In this document: positions 11,667-23,281 of the stretch, piece by piece | How the letters are laid out: each line of letters opens with the position of its first letter | Position numbering within the stretch: the stretch's first letter is position 1 | NCBI GenBank assembly: GCA_025201805.1 | Contig: MU619266.1 | Coordinates: forward strand, 1 to 64,000 | Reading direction: 5' to 3' | DNA length: 64,000 nucleotides | DNA from: Parasitella parasitica | Lineage: Eukaryota > Mucoromycota > Mucoromycetes > Mucorales > Mucoraceae | Position numbers and translations under genes: made by a program | The notes under the pieces: model-generated | What the model was told of the DNA's origin: nothing | What the model saw: the letters and a program-made list of their open reading frames with translations, nothing else | The model's database searches: none

Positions 11667-12585
11667 ACATCAGACATATTTTCCAATTCAATGTTCCTTC
11701 TAGGCATGTTCTTTCCAAAGAAGGCATGAATCAAGTGCCATTCTCTCTCTGACGATGGCATGGTATGATCTTTGTTTGTGATGAAAACCTGAGAAACTTC
11801 TGCTGAAGCAGCACATTGTCGTTCAATTGCCTTGAACTATCAGTCATTGTCGAAATATTAGACATCTTCATCATAAGCATTGACAAATCCACAAGGCTAA
11901 CATACCCTTTTTTCAGCCTCTGTTTTGTTTCCAATAGTTGCATCTTTTTCACCTTGTGTAATGAGGATATAACCAGCATAACCATCGCCTATCCTACGAT
12001 CCACCCTCTGCTCCTCAAGCAAATAGCCGCTGATACTTACAACACCACCCAAATTGCGCGCTTTTCCAAAACACACAGTGTCCAATGCAACAGTGCCTCC
12101 TTGGGAAAAACCAAAAAAGAATATATTAGAAGGATTGAATCCACAATCTTTGATTAGATGTTGTAAAAGCTCGTCCATCAATTGACGAGTGCGAAGTAAA
12201 CCTTTCATTCTCTCTGGATTAGCTGAAGTCAACACTGTAGACAGTTGAGTACAAAAGCAGCCAAAAACGACGCATATCGATGCAACTTACAATCGCCGGT
12301 AAGCATGTCAAAGCTAGGAAACCATTGATGACAGCCCTCCAAGTAAGGTACAGGCTCAGGTGCTTGAATAGCAATGGTTGCGGTTTGTGGAAGCTTGAGT
12401 TGCTGTCCAAGTTTGGCAAAGGGGGTCTTGGAATCGCCTAATCCGTGCAATAGTATTAGCAAATTTTGGTCAATGCCATCATGATTAGGCGAATAATCAA
12501 ACGAAAGTTTGACTTTCTTTGCATTTGGTGGGGTAGCTTTGTTTCTCTGGCTTGCAGAAAGCTGCTGAACGTTAATATATTGCAT
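11648..12585 (-). CDS. Acyl-protein thioesterase/carboxylesterase-like alpha/beta hydrolase
   Basis: Serine hydrolase of the phospholipase/carboxylesterase family, whose members remove acyl groups from proteins or lysolipids in the cytosol. Three exons, 12585-12291, 12234-11906 and 11836-11648, give 270 residues. LLILLHGLGDS marks the oxyanion loop, GFSQGG the nucleophile Ser (about residue 141), LITQGEKDATIG the acid Asp, and NKDHTMPSSE (third exon) the catalytic His. The last exon had to be read in a frame different from the longest local open frame; only this frame supplies the His block. The gene tail-overlaps the prenylcysteine oxidase, which also removes lipid-modified protein remnants, though a functional link is only speculation. 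Confidence 0.86.
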
Positions 12586-13320
12586 TTTTGGCGAAAGGAA
12601 TTTGCATTTTAACTAGTTTGATGCGTACATTGACTTCTCGGGACTGCAGAGACTTCTCAGCCACTATTGTCAGTATATACCATTATCAAGGGATGTCAAG
12701 AGAATGCAAACCTCTTTAGGGACACATCCAAGTAAGATCTTGTATAGATACCAACTATCTAAGACTATATACAGTTATATTCCAGCCATTTATTTGTTGA
12801 CCAGCGGCTCTTTCAAGCCTTGTTTTGATAGTTAAGCGAATACGGGGGACATATTAAAGATTACTACGTATAACTATTGTAATATCAGTGCTAGTATATC
12901 TCAACAGGAATTTCTGATAATTGCGGCATATCTATAGAGAGAAAGAAAGAAAGGGTAGTACTAGTACATGTGGTTGTGCACCATAGCCCTCTGATCGATC
13001 TCTTTTATTACAAAAAAACGTCCAACTATTATGTCAACGTAGAAGGCTATGCAAACAAAAGCAATTAAACCGATATTGAAAAGATCAACTACAGAATGAG
13101 CCTTGTGCAAAATAAAGTTATAGACTTGATTGAGACATTTATCCAGGGACAGTTGCTCTCTATTTAAACAATATGCCGATGTAGATCATAGTAAAAAAGA
13201 ATGGCTAATGTCATACTGTATCTTGCTTGTGAATTCATAGTCACTAGCAAAGTTGGCGTAATAGTCTCATTTCTTTAATACGTATTCCTTTTTTTTGAAA
13301 TTTCTATCGAACTATAGATG
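12586..13320. other. Intergenic, no supported gene
   Basis: AT-rich DNA between the hydrolase start and the permease relic. No coding, RNA-gene or repeat signal was recognised. Confidence 0.5.
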
Positions 13321-14816
13321 CCACCAAAGCTGGCGGCCGCCGTAATTGAGGCAAATGACGCTGCCAGACTCAATGAGTTGGGATATAAGCAGGTAGATGC
13401 TAATCAGGAAGTGTCGTATATAACAGATCAATAAGCGTCAATCATGCGTAACTGTATGTGTATCTTAAGAATTAAGACGGGAGTTATCAGTATTTAGGTG
13501 CCCACTCTTGAACTATATTAAGTGTTTAAAGCATAATCTAGTCAGTTGGGAATTATGGTCTGGCTTCGAGTATTGTGTGTATCTCTTCTGAATTGACTAG
13601 CTTATTCTTGTATGGCTTAAATACGGGTGGCTCAGTAGGTTGTTATTAATATGTAATAGCTACATATTGATGCTTTAAGTAATTTTAGGTAGTCATAGTT
13701 TGCGGTTGGGTTGTTGTCGCTATTTTCACTATGATGGTTGCTTTATCGATGGCTGGTAAGAAATGCTATGCAAATATGTATTTTTATGTAGATCAAGTGC
13801 TTATAAAAGAAAGATCTTCAGCATCTCCTACTTTTGGTGAGCTCTACTGGTGGGCTGCGCGTTTAAGCTCTAAAAAATATGCGCCATTATCATGGGTGAC
13901 TGGATGGTTCAATTTAATAGGCCAAATTTGCAGTAAAGGCATTGCTTTAATGATCACAGCATCGATATACGGTACATCAGGACTGATGGTACCTGAACAC
14001 CAACAGTTGATGCCACAGTCGAGGGCTACATTTCCATATGTGTTACCCATAGCATGGCCAATTCTTTGGGCCCAAACATTATAGCAGGCATAAATTGTAA
14101 GTCGTTTCATCTAGTTTTTTTTAAGAAAAAGGTACAGTATCTTTCACTCGATTATTAATAACATTCATTCATTTACCTTCTAAATTTGGAAGGTTTTTGA
14201 TTTTTTTGAATTTTAATTGGAGGTAATAAAATATTTTATTTCTAAATATTTTATTTTCTTATGATACTGTTCCCAACTTTGCCAAACTCGTCAATAAGAA
14301 GTAATTCAGCAGAGGCCCTCTACATTTAGATCGCTTTTCTGAAGCCATAAATGCGTAAGTTTTATGTCAAAGTGTAATTTCAGCATGGTAACTTATCTTT
14401 GCTTCGTTTAATATTGCTGTTTTTTTGGGGGGGGGGTTTGCCTCATTACAGTGCTATTCGTCATACCTCCAGTTTGTAAGTTTATATTTTGCGCCGCATT
14501 TATTTTATTAATTTTGCTGTATGTGTGTTTGTGTAGATCCTATTAAAGCTGCCAGCACGAATTGTAGGTTTGTATACTCTAAAAAATTGAGATATCACTA
14601 ACATATTTGATTTAAATTTATTGCAGATGCTTGTTTGTCAGTAGATTTGGTATTTTTTGGAGCTGAAGGCTCGTTTTTATTTGATGCATGCAAATGATTA
14701 ACTGGCCCAGTTATTAGTGTGTCTAAAAATCCATTGGGACATGAACGATTGAAAGAGAATAGACAGGAACTCTCTAAAAATGTAGATCTTAAAAACAGCC
14801 TTCCCGACACTAATTA
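13321..14816 (+). pseudogene. Relic of an amino-acid/GABA-type permease (APC family)
   Basis: Scattered pieces of one permease occur in order on one strand. At 13321 there is an ATG frame with NDAARLNELGYKQ, the usual N-terminal motif of fungal GABA/amino-acid permeases, which hits a stop after 38 codons. At about 13548 comes NYGLASSIVCISSELTSLFLYGLNTGG. At about 13690-14093 come GWVVVAIFTMMVALSMA and YWWAARLSSKKYAPLSWVTG followed by WFNLIGQI. At about 14678-14816 there is a tail starting LTGPVIS. Most of the transmembrane core between these pieces is missing and frames are broken, so no functional transporter is made. The palindromic repeat copy B lies inside the relic (14175-14240). Confidence 0.72.
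14175..14240. repeat. Palindrome-headed dispersed repeat, copy B
   Basis: The second copy of the element at 2081-2146, headed by the 20-base dyad ACCTTCTAAATTTGGAAGGT. It sits inside the decayed permease, where it replaces permease sequence, consistent with insertion. Confidence 0.7.
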
Positions 14817-15247
14817 AAGAGTAATACTCACTGATAGGAACGGCAAACTCAAATCAGACAAAGCACAAATTTCTGAAGTTGAGATTGCATTGCAATAGGA
14901 TGTCTTCTAGCTCTAAAGCGAAGAACATCACTGCGCAATCAAACTTCTTTTTTTTTTCTATAGTAATCTAATCAGGCCTCGCTGCTGGTACAGCAGTGTA
15001 ATCTTACAACAAACTCATTATATTGATCTGAGATTACTTTCACAGGTTGAACTCGAGTAAATTAAATAAGTTGTGATATGTATCTTGAAAGATAATAAAA
15101 TTTAGTTGAAAAGAATATTGTGTAGTTGTGAGCCATAAAGAGTGAAATATTTTTTAGTTCGTGAACACAAAGTATGGACTTGCATTGCAGCACCGGCACA
15201 AGCATTATATTTTTCCTTTTCTTTCTCCCTCAACATATTTAATATAG
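14817..15247. other. Intergenic, upstream of the F-box gene
   Basis: No gene is supported. A pyrimidine-rich leader (ttttccttttctttctccctc) ends just before the F-box ATG. Confidence 0.5.
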
Positions 15248-16653
15248 ATGAAACAGAATCCAATTCTTATACCAGAAATAAGCCGAATTCTATGCAGCTT
15301 TGTAGAGACCAAAGACTTACTCAATTTAGCACTTACTTGTAGGGTACTTTATGATTCCTCTTGCCTTAGGCTGTGGAATATATTAAATCCAAAATCATAC
15401 CGTACACTCCGTAAAATCAAAAATACTTTGGATCACACAACAAGCTATAACAAATATGTATGGAAATTCTGCTTATCAGCAAGAGAAGATACGCATGATT
15501 TAGAAAGATTCTTCTTTAATAATTTCTTGTTTCCCAACCTAAGGGAATTGGAGTTCTCAAATGCAGCTGCTCAAGACCACATCGTTCATCCAATGATTGT
15601 AATGGCAAGAAAATCACTGACTTCTGTCAATTTATCACAATGCTACTGCTTATCTACGTTTGCCATTAAGCCATTATTGATTATGTCTCCTCACCAGCTA
15701 GTGTCATTAGTGTTGTACGGATGCGGTAATATGGATTCTCAAGCGATTGCCGATATCATTCTTCGTCATAGCAACACGCTAAAACGTTTGAGGCTTACGG
15801 ATATAAACGACGCTATTATAAATGTCATCAAAGCCTGTAGTAAGTTGAGTGACCTCGGCTTAGAACATTGCAGTGATACAACATTATCCGAATCAGCTCT
15901 TACACGCTTCTTTACTGTTTTGTCAAGAAATCAGGTACAATTGACGCACCTTCGTCTACGGGATATCGATAGTTTATCTTGCCAACATTTGCGCATCATT
16001 GCTGAATCAGACATTCAGACATCACTAGTCCATTTTGACATGAGTGAATGCAACAGAATTAAAGCGCCAGGTGTTTCTTGGCTTGCCACTGGGTGCATCA
16101 ATCTGCAAACGTTGCTATTGGCTTACCAAACAGGTGTTACAAACCAAGCAATACAGGTAAAAAGTTGATTTGAGCCATGTAAGAACTAGTATAATTTGAC
16201 CATACTATACAATAGTTGTTTATCAGTAACTGCCACCAATTAAAACATGTGGATGTTTCTGGTTGCCGGCTTCTGACTGATCATGCTTTTGTTCCTATTC
16301 TCGAAACACTAAATGATAACCTGATGAAGATATCTTTAGAAACACTCAACGTTAGTGGTTTGGAACTGCTATCCGGATCAATGATACACCAATTGCTCAG
16401 TAGAATTGATTCGTTGAGGGAATTATGTTTGGGTGTCACTTACGATTTAAATGCTGCAGAGCTTATTTTGCAAGCTCTTAACTTGAACGACGATCAGTTT
16501 TACATTAATACCGAGAAATTTTACACTATCAGTAAACTGTCACTTATCAATGGAGTGCCTTCTATGAATCAAATGCGATGTTTGGCGGCAGCACAGCGAG
16601 AGGTTGCGACAGCTTTGCCTTCTTCATCAGCTTGGGACCTGCCTTCATTGTAA
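15248..16653 (+). CDS. F-box and leucine-rich-repeat protein
   Basis: Probable substrate receptor of an SCF ubiquitin ligase. Two exons, 15248-16156 and 16216-16653, give 448 residues. An F-box-like segment at about 8-45 (LIPEISRILCSF, LLNLALTCRVLYD) is followed by repeated amino-acid LRR units such as SLTSVNLSQCYCLS, LVSLVLYGCGNM, LSDLGLEHCSDT and LKHVDVSGCRLLTDHA up to about residue 350. The CysLRR pattern (L..L.L..C..) matches the Grr1/Amn1 class of F-box proteins. The target is unknown. Confidence 0.75.
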
Positions 16654-17710
16654 CTTCCAGCTTGCATTCGCACTAGATATTATTAGCCATTATATGGACT
16701 ATCCGAAAACCAAATAAATTCGTGGTTTATCTACATTGTTATCGTATAGTTTCTATAATTACTATGTATAATTAATAAAATTCGTAATGCTCAATCTATA
16801 CGCTTTACTCCATAAGCCTCGGTCGCAAATTAAGAGTATTTACGTGAAGAATATGTCGATCGAGTGCTTCAATTCAGGCAAAAATATAGACTGAATACTA
16901 GCATAACGGAAATTCAATAATATTCTTAAAGTTTGTTTTTCGAAAAATGTTCTTACAGAAGCTAGCAGATCTATCATTTGTACTTGGTGCTCCAGAGCGG
17001 ATTATAATTTCGTATACCTCTGGATCTAGACTGTTCCACCACTGCGATAATCAAGCTTGAGATGTCTTGAAGAACGCAAATCAAGCTTTTTCTTACTTTT
17101 TTTTTTATTGTCTCATTACCAAGTTCCATTTTAAATGCTTTCTTTTATTATAGTAGACCATATTAGCGCAAGTTTCTTACATGGGATGTTTACAAGACGA
17201 TGCATGTGCAATATATAATAATATAATATGCATCTTACAAGAAAGACAGAGAGTGTGGAATACCCGAATTTGGCAATTTACGTTGTATCACATAAAATAT
17301 ACGCAATAATATACAGATATTAATGTTTAGGTTTACATCTGGTATATGTAGTCGCTTTTTATAAAAAGAAATAGCTTCTGTGAAGTTACAAGATATCATA
17401 GCAGAATCTCTCTCTTGATGAGGCCAAAAGATACAATTCAATGGCGATCGCTTTTATGCTTTTGCTCTCATTCAAATGTAAAAAGGAGAAAATAGTGAAT
17501 ATTATATATTTATGAGGACTTCCATCATTACACACGTGGGATGTTACCTGATATCCATCGAGGCTGGTGAACTGCACAATCAGTGAAAAGTGACATAGAC
17601 AAACTCCTTGAACCTGTTGTTACACACAAATGATTAAAGAAATTGCCCTGAACGCCCGTTTCTGTTTAAAACTTCTTTTTCACTTCTTTTCCATTTATCG
17701 CTCTATCATA
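16654..17710. other. Intergenic, no supported gene
   Basis: About 1 kb of AT-rich DNA with short unrelated open frames (for example minus 17235-17441 and 17386-17577) that I could not join into a recognisable product. Confidence 0.5.
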
Positions 17711-20700
17711 ATGGATCAGCAGTATCAATCAGCATCCACTGCAACCTTGGAGCATGTTGGGTCACCTACTTTAGAGGCTCTCTGTCATGATCTGGATATG
17801 TTTATCAATGAATTAAACGTAAATTCTGTCAGCAACAAGTCTTCATCGTCTATCAACGAATTCAAAAAGCACAAGGAAATTACACCTCTTGAGCTGGACA
17901 AGCCTATGGTTTGTAGTAAATCAGCCCGTAAGTACTTTTTGTTGCTAACTTTATCACAGAGTTTCCAAAATGACTACTATACACACAACACACCCGCAGC
18001 AGATCACGATGAACAGGACTTTTGCCAAGGCCAGAGTAATGAAACACAATCGGCACCTACAAGCGACACGCCAAATGGGCCCAAGGTAGTCCACACTCCT
18101 CCAATGTCACCGAGTTTCTTGCGAGTTGGACATGCAAGCGCCACTAGCAGCAACGGAAGCGACTATTTTAGACAATCCAGTGACGAGTATATCTTTACAA
18201 CAAGATCGAGTTCGTTGAATCGCGCCACTTCTTCCTCGTCAGGGAAATCCATTGTGCACTTGAATAGCCGTATGGTGCCGCCTTCACCCAACAAAACGCT
18301 GATTTCGAATCCAACGTCGCCGCTAACATTTGAAATCAACACAATAGAAGAATCAGTCAGAGAGATACCCAATCATGCTTTCTTATCGTATATGACAAAC
18401 CATCTCGTCAATGCTGTTGCGCTGTTAAATGAGCGCAGAAGAATTTACTGCTCAGCAGAATACCCTTTAAGTTTTACTGGAGAAGAACTAATCGTAAGTT
18501 GTATTTAGGGTGGCAAGTGCATTGTAAACCGACAACCTTGCGTAGGACCTAATTCGAGGATTTTCTCCTCCTGGATTAAAGGATAGCATTTACTTGGATG
18601 TGGCTCAAAGCCTAATGTACTGCAAACCTGCTTTGGTTGTGCCCATTGATAGCTCTGAAAAGTCTCTTCGTAAGAAAAGAGTCTACAACTCACCTACTGA
18701 AATGTATACACTGGTTGAAGACGCCTTGGATAAGGAGATTCAAGGTATTTATACCCCCTTTACTCGCTGTTACTCTATGAGCTGTCTACCAGGACAGCCC
18801 GGCTGTTATTCCGCATCTTGTCCCAACAGAATTTATTCTCTAAACGGCTACATTTTCGAAAAACAAACGGCAATTTCTGTTGTTTCTTCTTCGTCGCATG
18901 ACACTGTGAGTATTGCACACCCTGTCCAGGCTAATTTGTTTGTGCTTATGAATCCCTTTTTTTTTTTTTTTTTTTTTTTGCTTAGGCTCTCTCACGTGCC
19001 TGGTCAGCTACCATTGCAAAGGACATCTTGAAATCAATACCTGATGATGAGATTAAACGACAAGAAGCAATTCACGAAGTAATTTACACCGAAGATGACT
19101 ATGTTCGAGATTTAAAGATTCTGGATATGGTAAGTGCATTAGAGCAGCTGACAGAAATGTGTAACTCAATTGCTGGTCTTGCAGGACTTCGCCAAAGAGT
19201 TGCTAGCCTCGCAATCGATTGAAGAGCATCGCAAGCAAGAATTTCACGATAAAGTGCTAAACAACTATCAAGAAATCCTCGAGATTCATGATGCATTATA
19301 CAAAGAGTTGAGGGATCACCAAGAGATGTGTCAAGCTACGAGTGGGATTGGAATAGTCGACAAAATTGGCGATATCTTTCTGCGCCATGTGCATCGATTT
19401 ATGGATGCTTACATTAAATATGGACCGCACGTCGTTTTAGCCGAGTACTTTGCCAAAATGGAATCCGAAACCAACATGGTATTCAAACATTTCATTCAAG
19501 CCCGAGAACAGCTAGCTCAATGCCGTCGCCTTCCGTTCCGCCATTTCATCATTCTGCCAGTAACCCGATTACAACGTTACTCACTACTATTGGGTGCAGT
19601 GTTGAAAAAGACGTCCGACGACAATCCAGATAAACAACACTTGACTGACTGCATTGAAATTATTAAAAACGTAGCGTCGAGGATGGACGAAGGCACGCTA
19701 GTCACCAAAAACACACTGCGCATCTACGAAATCAATAACCGCATTCGATATAAGCTCGGCGAACAGCACAATCTTGACCTGCTGAAGCTAGGACGTCGCT
19801 TATTACAAGAAGGCGTATTGACTCGGAAATCACACATGGCGGTAGAAACTGTCGAACTAACTGTATTTTTATTCGATCATCTCTTGCTATTCACAAAGGC
19901 GAAAAAATCTACCACAAAAGAGAATGACGTGGAGTACCATATATCAAAACGACCGATTCCTATGGAACTACTGCACATGCAAGAAGCAACAGAAGGTTTT
20001 TCGATGGGCATTAGAAACATGAGCAGTACATATGCGACGCAATCTGTAGCGACAACCACGCTACCTTCTTCCTCTCCATTTGGTGTAAGCTATCCTATTA
20101 TGCTCTCGCATCTGGGGCGAAAAGGTGCCGACTTCTTACTATACGCTGAAAGTGCTGCAGCTCGTTTAAAATGGAAAGAAAAAGTGGTACAGGCGAAAGC
20201 AATGCTGGAAATGGCAGATTTGGATAAACGAGTGTTTGAAATCCGGACCCTGAGTGATACAACATTTGCAGGGTCAAATCAGCAGTCGTCTCATAACCAT
20301 GGCAAAGTAACCTGCACTGTCCCTTTCAGTAAGTTGTCATATTACTCAATTTAAGTATATGGAGTAGATTGACTGACATGTTGCATCTGTCCGTACAGCG
20401 GGTCCAACAGGGATTAGAATGATCGCAGTCGGCACTCAGCATGGCGTCTGGATGGGCATCGAAGGAGATACCAACACAATCAAACTTGCTCTTTCTATTT
20501 CTGACGTACAGCAAATTGCTGTTCTCGAAGACCATCACATCTTTTTGATACTATCGGATAAAACGTTGTATGCGTACGCTTTAGATGCACTTATTCCTAA
20601 TGACAATACTCGTAAAACTTTCGGCGACAAACCTCATCAAAAAATCGCACAGCACATTTCCTTTTTCCATTCGGGCATCTGCAACGGCCGCACGATCGTC

Positions 20701-21435
20701 ATTGCAATGAAGAAGCGAGGAGTAGACAGTAATTTCAAGGTGCTAGAACCTATTTGTGGCGATCTACGAAGTCCAAAGAGCAGCAAATTCTTTGCTAAAT
20801 CAGGTCTTTTTGGCAAAATACCTTCATGGTTTAAGAGTTACATGGAGTTCTATATCGGCACTGAATCGTATGCCATTCATTTTTTAAAGGCTCGCGTAGT
20901 CGTTGTCTGTGCTCGTGGTTTTGAGATTATCAATTTAGACGCTCTCAACATGAACCGCAACTTGCCAGACATGGCAAATCCGGACTTTGGCTTTGTGCAT
21001 CAGCGTGGAGATGATCTGCGTCCTTTGGGCATGTTTCGATGTAGAGAGCTTTATTTACTCTGCTACGATGCCTTTGCATTCATGGTCGACGTGCACGGCG
21101 CTCTTTTCAAGGGTTCACCGTTGATCGAGTGGGAGGGCGTGCCTCAATCAGTTGCTTTCTATTACCCCTATGTCATTGGCTTTGATGCGCGATTTATAGA
21201 GATTCGACATGTAGAAACAGTAAGTATCTCGGAATTATTCGATGATTGCGTTCTACTGATTAACATGGCAACGTAGGGCGAATTGGTCCAAGTCTTGGCC
21301 GGCAATCATATGCGCTGTTTACAATTTATCAACAGTACTATTGCACCAGTTATTCATGGCTGCATGGCTCATCCGTTCAAGCCCGAATTCCAACACATTT
21401 TCCAATTGACTGGCACCTTTGAACCACCTCTTTAA
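17711..21435 (+). CDS. Rho1 guanine-nucleotide exchange factor (Rom2/Rgf type: DEP-DH-PH-CNH)
   Basis: Activates a Rho1-type GTPase at the plasma membrane in cell-wall integrity and polarity signalling. Seven exons (17711-17927, 18000-18493, 18546-18905, 18986-19129, 19185-20328, 20399-21219, 21277-21435) give 1112 residues. A Ser/Thr-rich N-terminus precedes a DEP domain (about 195-300). The RhoGEF/DH domain (about 380-585) has EAIHEVIYTEDDYVRDL and LPVTRLQRYSLLL. A PH domain follows (about 605-755, VFLFDHLLLFTKA) and then a C-terminal citron-homology domain (about 785-1100, ending LTGTFEPPL). This order is the fungal Rom2/Rgf1 signature. Intron 1 is 72 bases without an in-frame stop, so it could be retained. 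Intron 3 contains a run of about 23 T. An in-frame ATG at 17630 is less likely as start. Confidence 0.95.
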
Positions 21436-21907
21436 ATGGCCTTTTTTTTTTTTTCATTTTATATATTAATATTTATCATTTCACATATTTATTTTAGTTT
21501 AATATTTATTCAATTTTACAGTTTTATTGTATCTCTCTTTTCGTTTGCTTTAAATTAAATAATCTAATACACTGTTTGCCCTTTTCATTTCTCTTCTTTT
21601 TTTGTCCTTGTTTTTTTTTTTTTTTTTTTTTNNNNNNNNNNTTTTTTTGTTCTTTTTGGCTTGTATGGAAAGGCTCTCGACTTTTGTTACCATTAGGACG
21701 TGAATAAAACTAGTGTATAGTATTGAGATATGAGTCAATGAGCATTGCTTGTTGTCAAAGGCCCTTGATAGGCGTCCGACCCGGATCACTGTGATGGGAA
21801 GCACTGTTTGTGAAAATATTTTTAAACCTCAGAATTAGAATATTTAGTCAAACAGCAGCAGTGAACAAGATTGAATCCTCCTCTTTAATCCATTCCAAGT
21901 AGATACT
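21436..21907. other. Intergenic with assembly gap
   Basis: Between the Rho GEF stop and the RPS17 start. It contains long poly-T and ten N at 21632-21641. No gene is supported. Confidence 0.6.
21632..21641. other. Assembly gap (10 N) in a poly-T tract
   Basis: Ten N are flanked by T runs on both sides. The true homopolymer length is unresolved. Confidence 0.98.
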
Positions 21908-22540
21908 ATGGTAAGACAATAAACGCATCCACTATTGCAACATGCAAAAACTGATAAATTGTTTATTGGGATCTAGGGTCGTGTTAGGTACGAATAAAAA
22001 TTGATTTGGGAAAAAGAAAAGAAACGGATGGATGTATTGATTGATGAGGACGTTTCTTTTTGGGATTATTACATAGAGTGTGGAAATTGTATCGACTGAC
22101 ATTTTTATCTTCATAGAACTAAGACTGTCAAGAAGGCTTCTCGTGTTGTCATCGAAAAGTACTATCCTCGTCTCACTTTGGATTTCCAAGTCAACAAGAA
22201 GATCCTCGATGAAGTCTCCATCATTCAATCTAAGCGTCTCCGTAACAAGATTGCTGGTTTCACCACTCACTTGATGAAGCGTATTTCTCGTGGTCCCGTC
22301 CGCGGTATTTCCTTCAAGTTGCAAGAAGAAGAACGTGAACGTCGTGATAACTATGTTCCCGAATTCTCTGCTTTGGATACCTCTGTCATTGAGGTTGATC
22401 CTGAGACCAAGGAGCTCCTCAAGGCTATTAACTTTGAGAACTTGCCTGGTGTCCAAGTCACCAACCCTGTTGCTGCTCAAGCTGATGTCCGTCGTGGTCG
22501 TCGTGACAACCGTGGACCTCGCCGTCCTCAAAACGAGTAA
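21908..22540 (+). CDS. RPS17: 40S ribosomal protein eS17 (RPS17)
   Basis: Component of the small ribosomal subunit. The first coding exon is the ATG alone (21908-21910), the second is an 11-base microexon (21977-21987), and the rest is in exon 3 (22117-22540), giving 145 residues. Splicing rebuilds the conserved start [20 protein letters not shown], which no unspliced frame provides. Further family blocks are [40 protein letters not shown] and NYVP, with a short Arg-rich tail. Codon use is strongly biased, as expected for a highly expressed gene. Confidence 0.97.
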
Positions 22541-22706
22541 ATTTCTTGTTTTACAATAAAAAGCAAGTGTTTTTTGATTAATTAATTAATTTAAAATAAT
22601 TGATTTTTTCATGCCCTTTTATTATCCAAGTGTCAATGAGTGAGTGATTGAGTGCTTTTTTGTTTGTGCGAGGTAGATTATAGAATAATGCAGTGGATTT
22701 ATCTTT

Positions 22707-23102
22707 CTAATTGAGTTGCAATCCTTTTGATCTTAATTCGCTCTTTGCTTGTGCAATTTCCTAATTAGAGAAAAGCAATTGTTGGTTGCTAGGCTACCAA
22801 GACAGTTGTCAACTTACTCCCATCAATTCATGATAAGCTTCAGGGCAATCACGAAAAGTGTACATGGCGTTACCAATATTACTTAGACAATAACATCCAA
22901 AGGAAATCAAAGTCCACCAAGGAAGCTATTGCAAACGAGTTAGTAAACAAAGCTATACAATCGCGTAGAGGCAAAAGAAACGTACCACAGGCACAATCTT
23001 GTCTTGTATAGTTTCTGGTAAAGGAATGAAGCCCAAATAGACAATGACATACACTGCAACAACGATAGCAGCACAGGTATAAGCTTCAGTGGCTCTGGTC
23101 AT
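22707..23102 (-). CDS. DPM3: Dolichol-phosphate mannosyltransferase subunit 3
   Basis: Small ER membrane subunit that tethers and stabilises catalytic Dpm1 in dolichol-phosphate-mannose synthase, which supplies mannose for N-glycans, O-mannose and GPI anchors. Three exons, 23102-22986, 22925-22818 and 22760-22707, give 92 residues. The protein has two hydrophobic segments and the family blocks GFIPLPETIQDKIVPVLPWW, FRDCPEAYHELM and a C-terminal coiled segment EIAQAKSELRSKG. The tail meets RPS17 convergently, 166 bases apart. Its start is 179 bases head to head from DPM2, another subunit of the same enzyme. Confidence 0.92.
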
Positions 23103-23281
23103 TTTTATATATGTAATCGATAAACAAAAAAGACAAGACATTCCATGAAGGGTTCAATCATGATAAGCTTGATGTGACTGAATATACACTGCCAAATGAA
23201 CAATCGACACGGGCAATGCTACCCATTCTTTCTTTTTTTTTTTTTTTTTTTTTCAAAACTGGATCCACTCGCTTATATTAC
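23103..23281. promoter_or_regulatory. Shared divergent promoter of DPM3 and DPM2
   Basis: The 179 bases between the two start codons contain a T run of about 20 or more near 23230-23253, a poly(dA:dT) tract typical of nucleosome-depleted fungal promoters. It must drive both genes unless an element lies inside a gene body. Co-regulation is inferred from the arrangement. Confidence 0.6.

Noticed and set aside
17235..17577. Possible minus-strand spliced gene between the F-box and Rho GEF genes
   Set aside because: Some donor-like sites occur, but no joined product resembled a known family.
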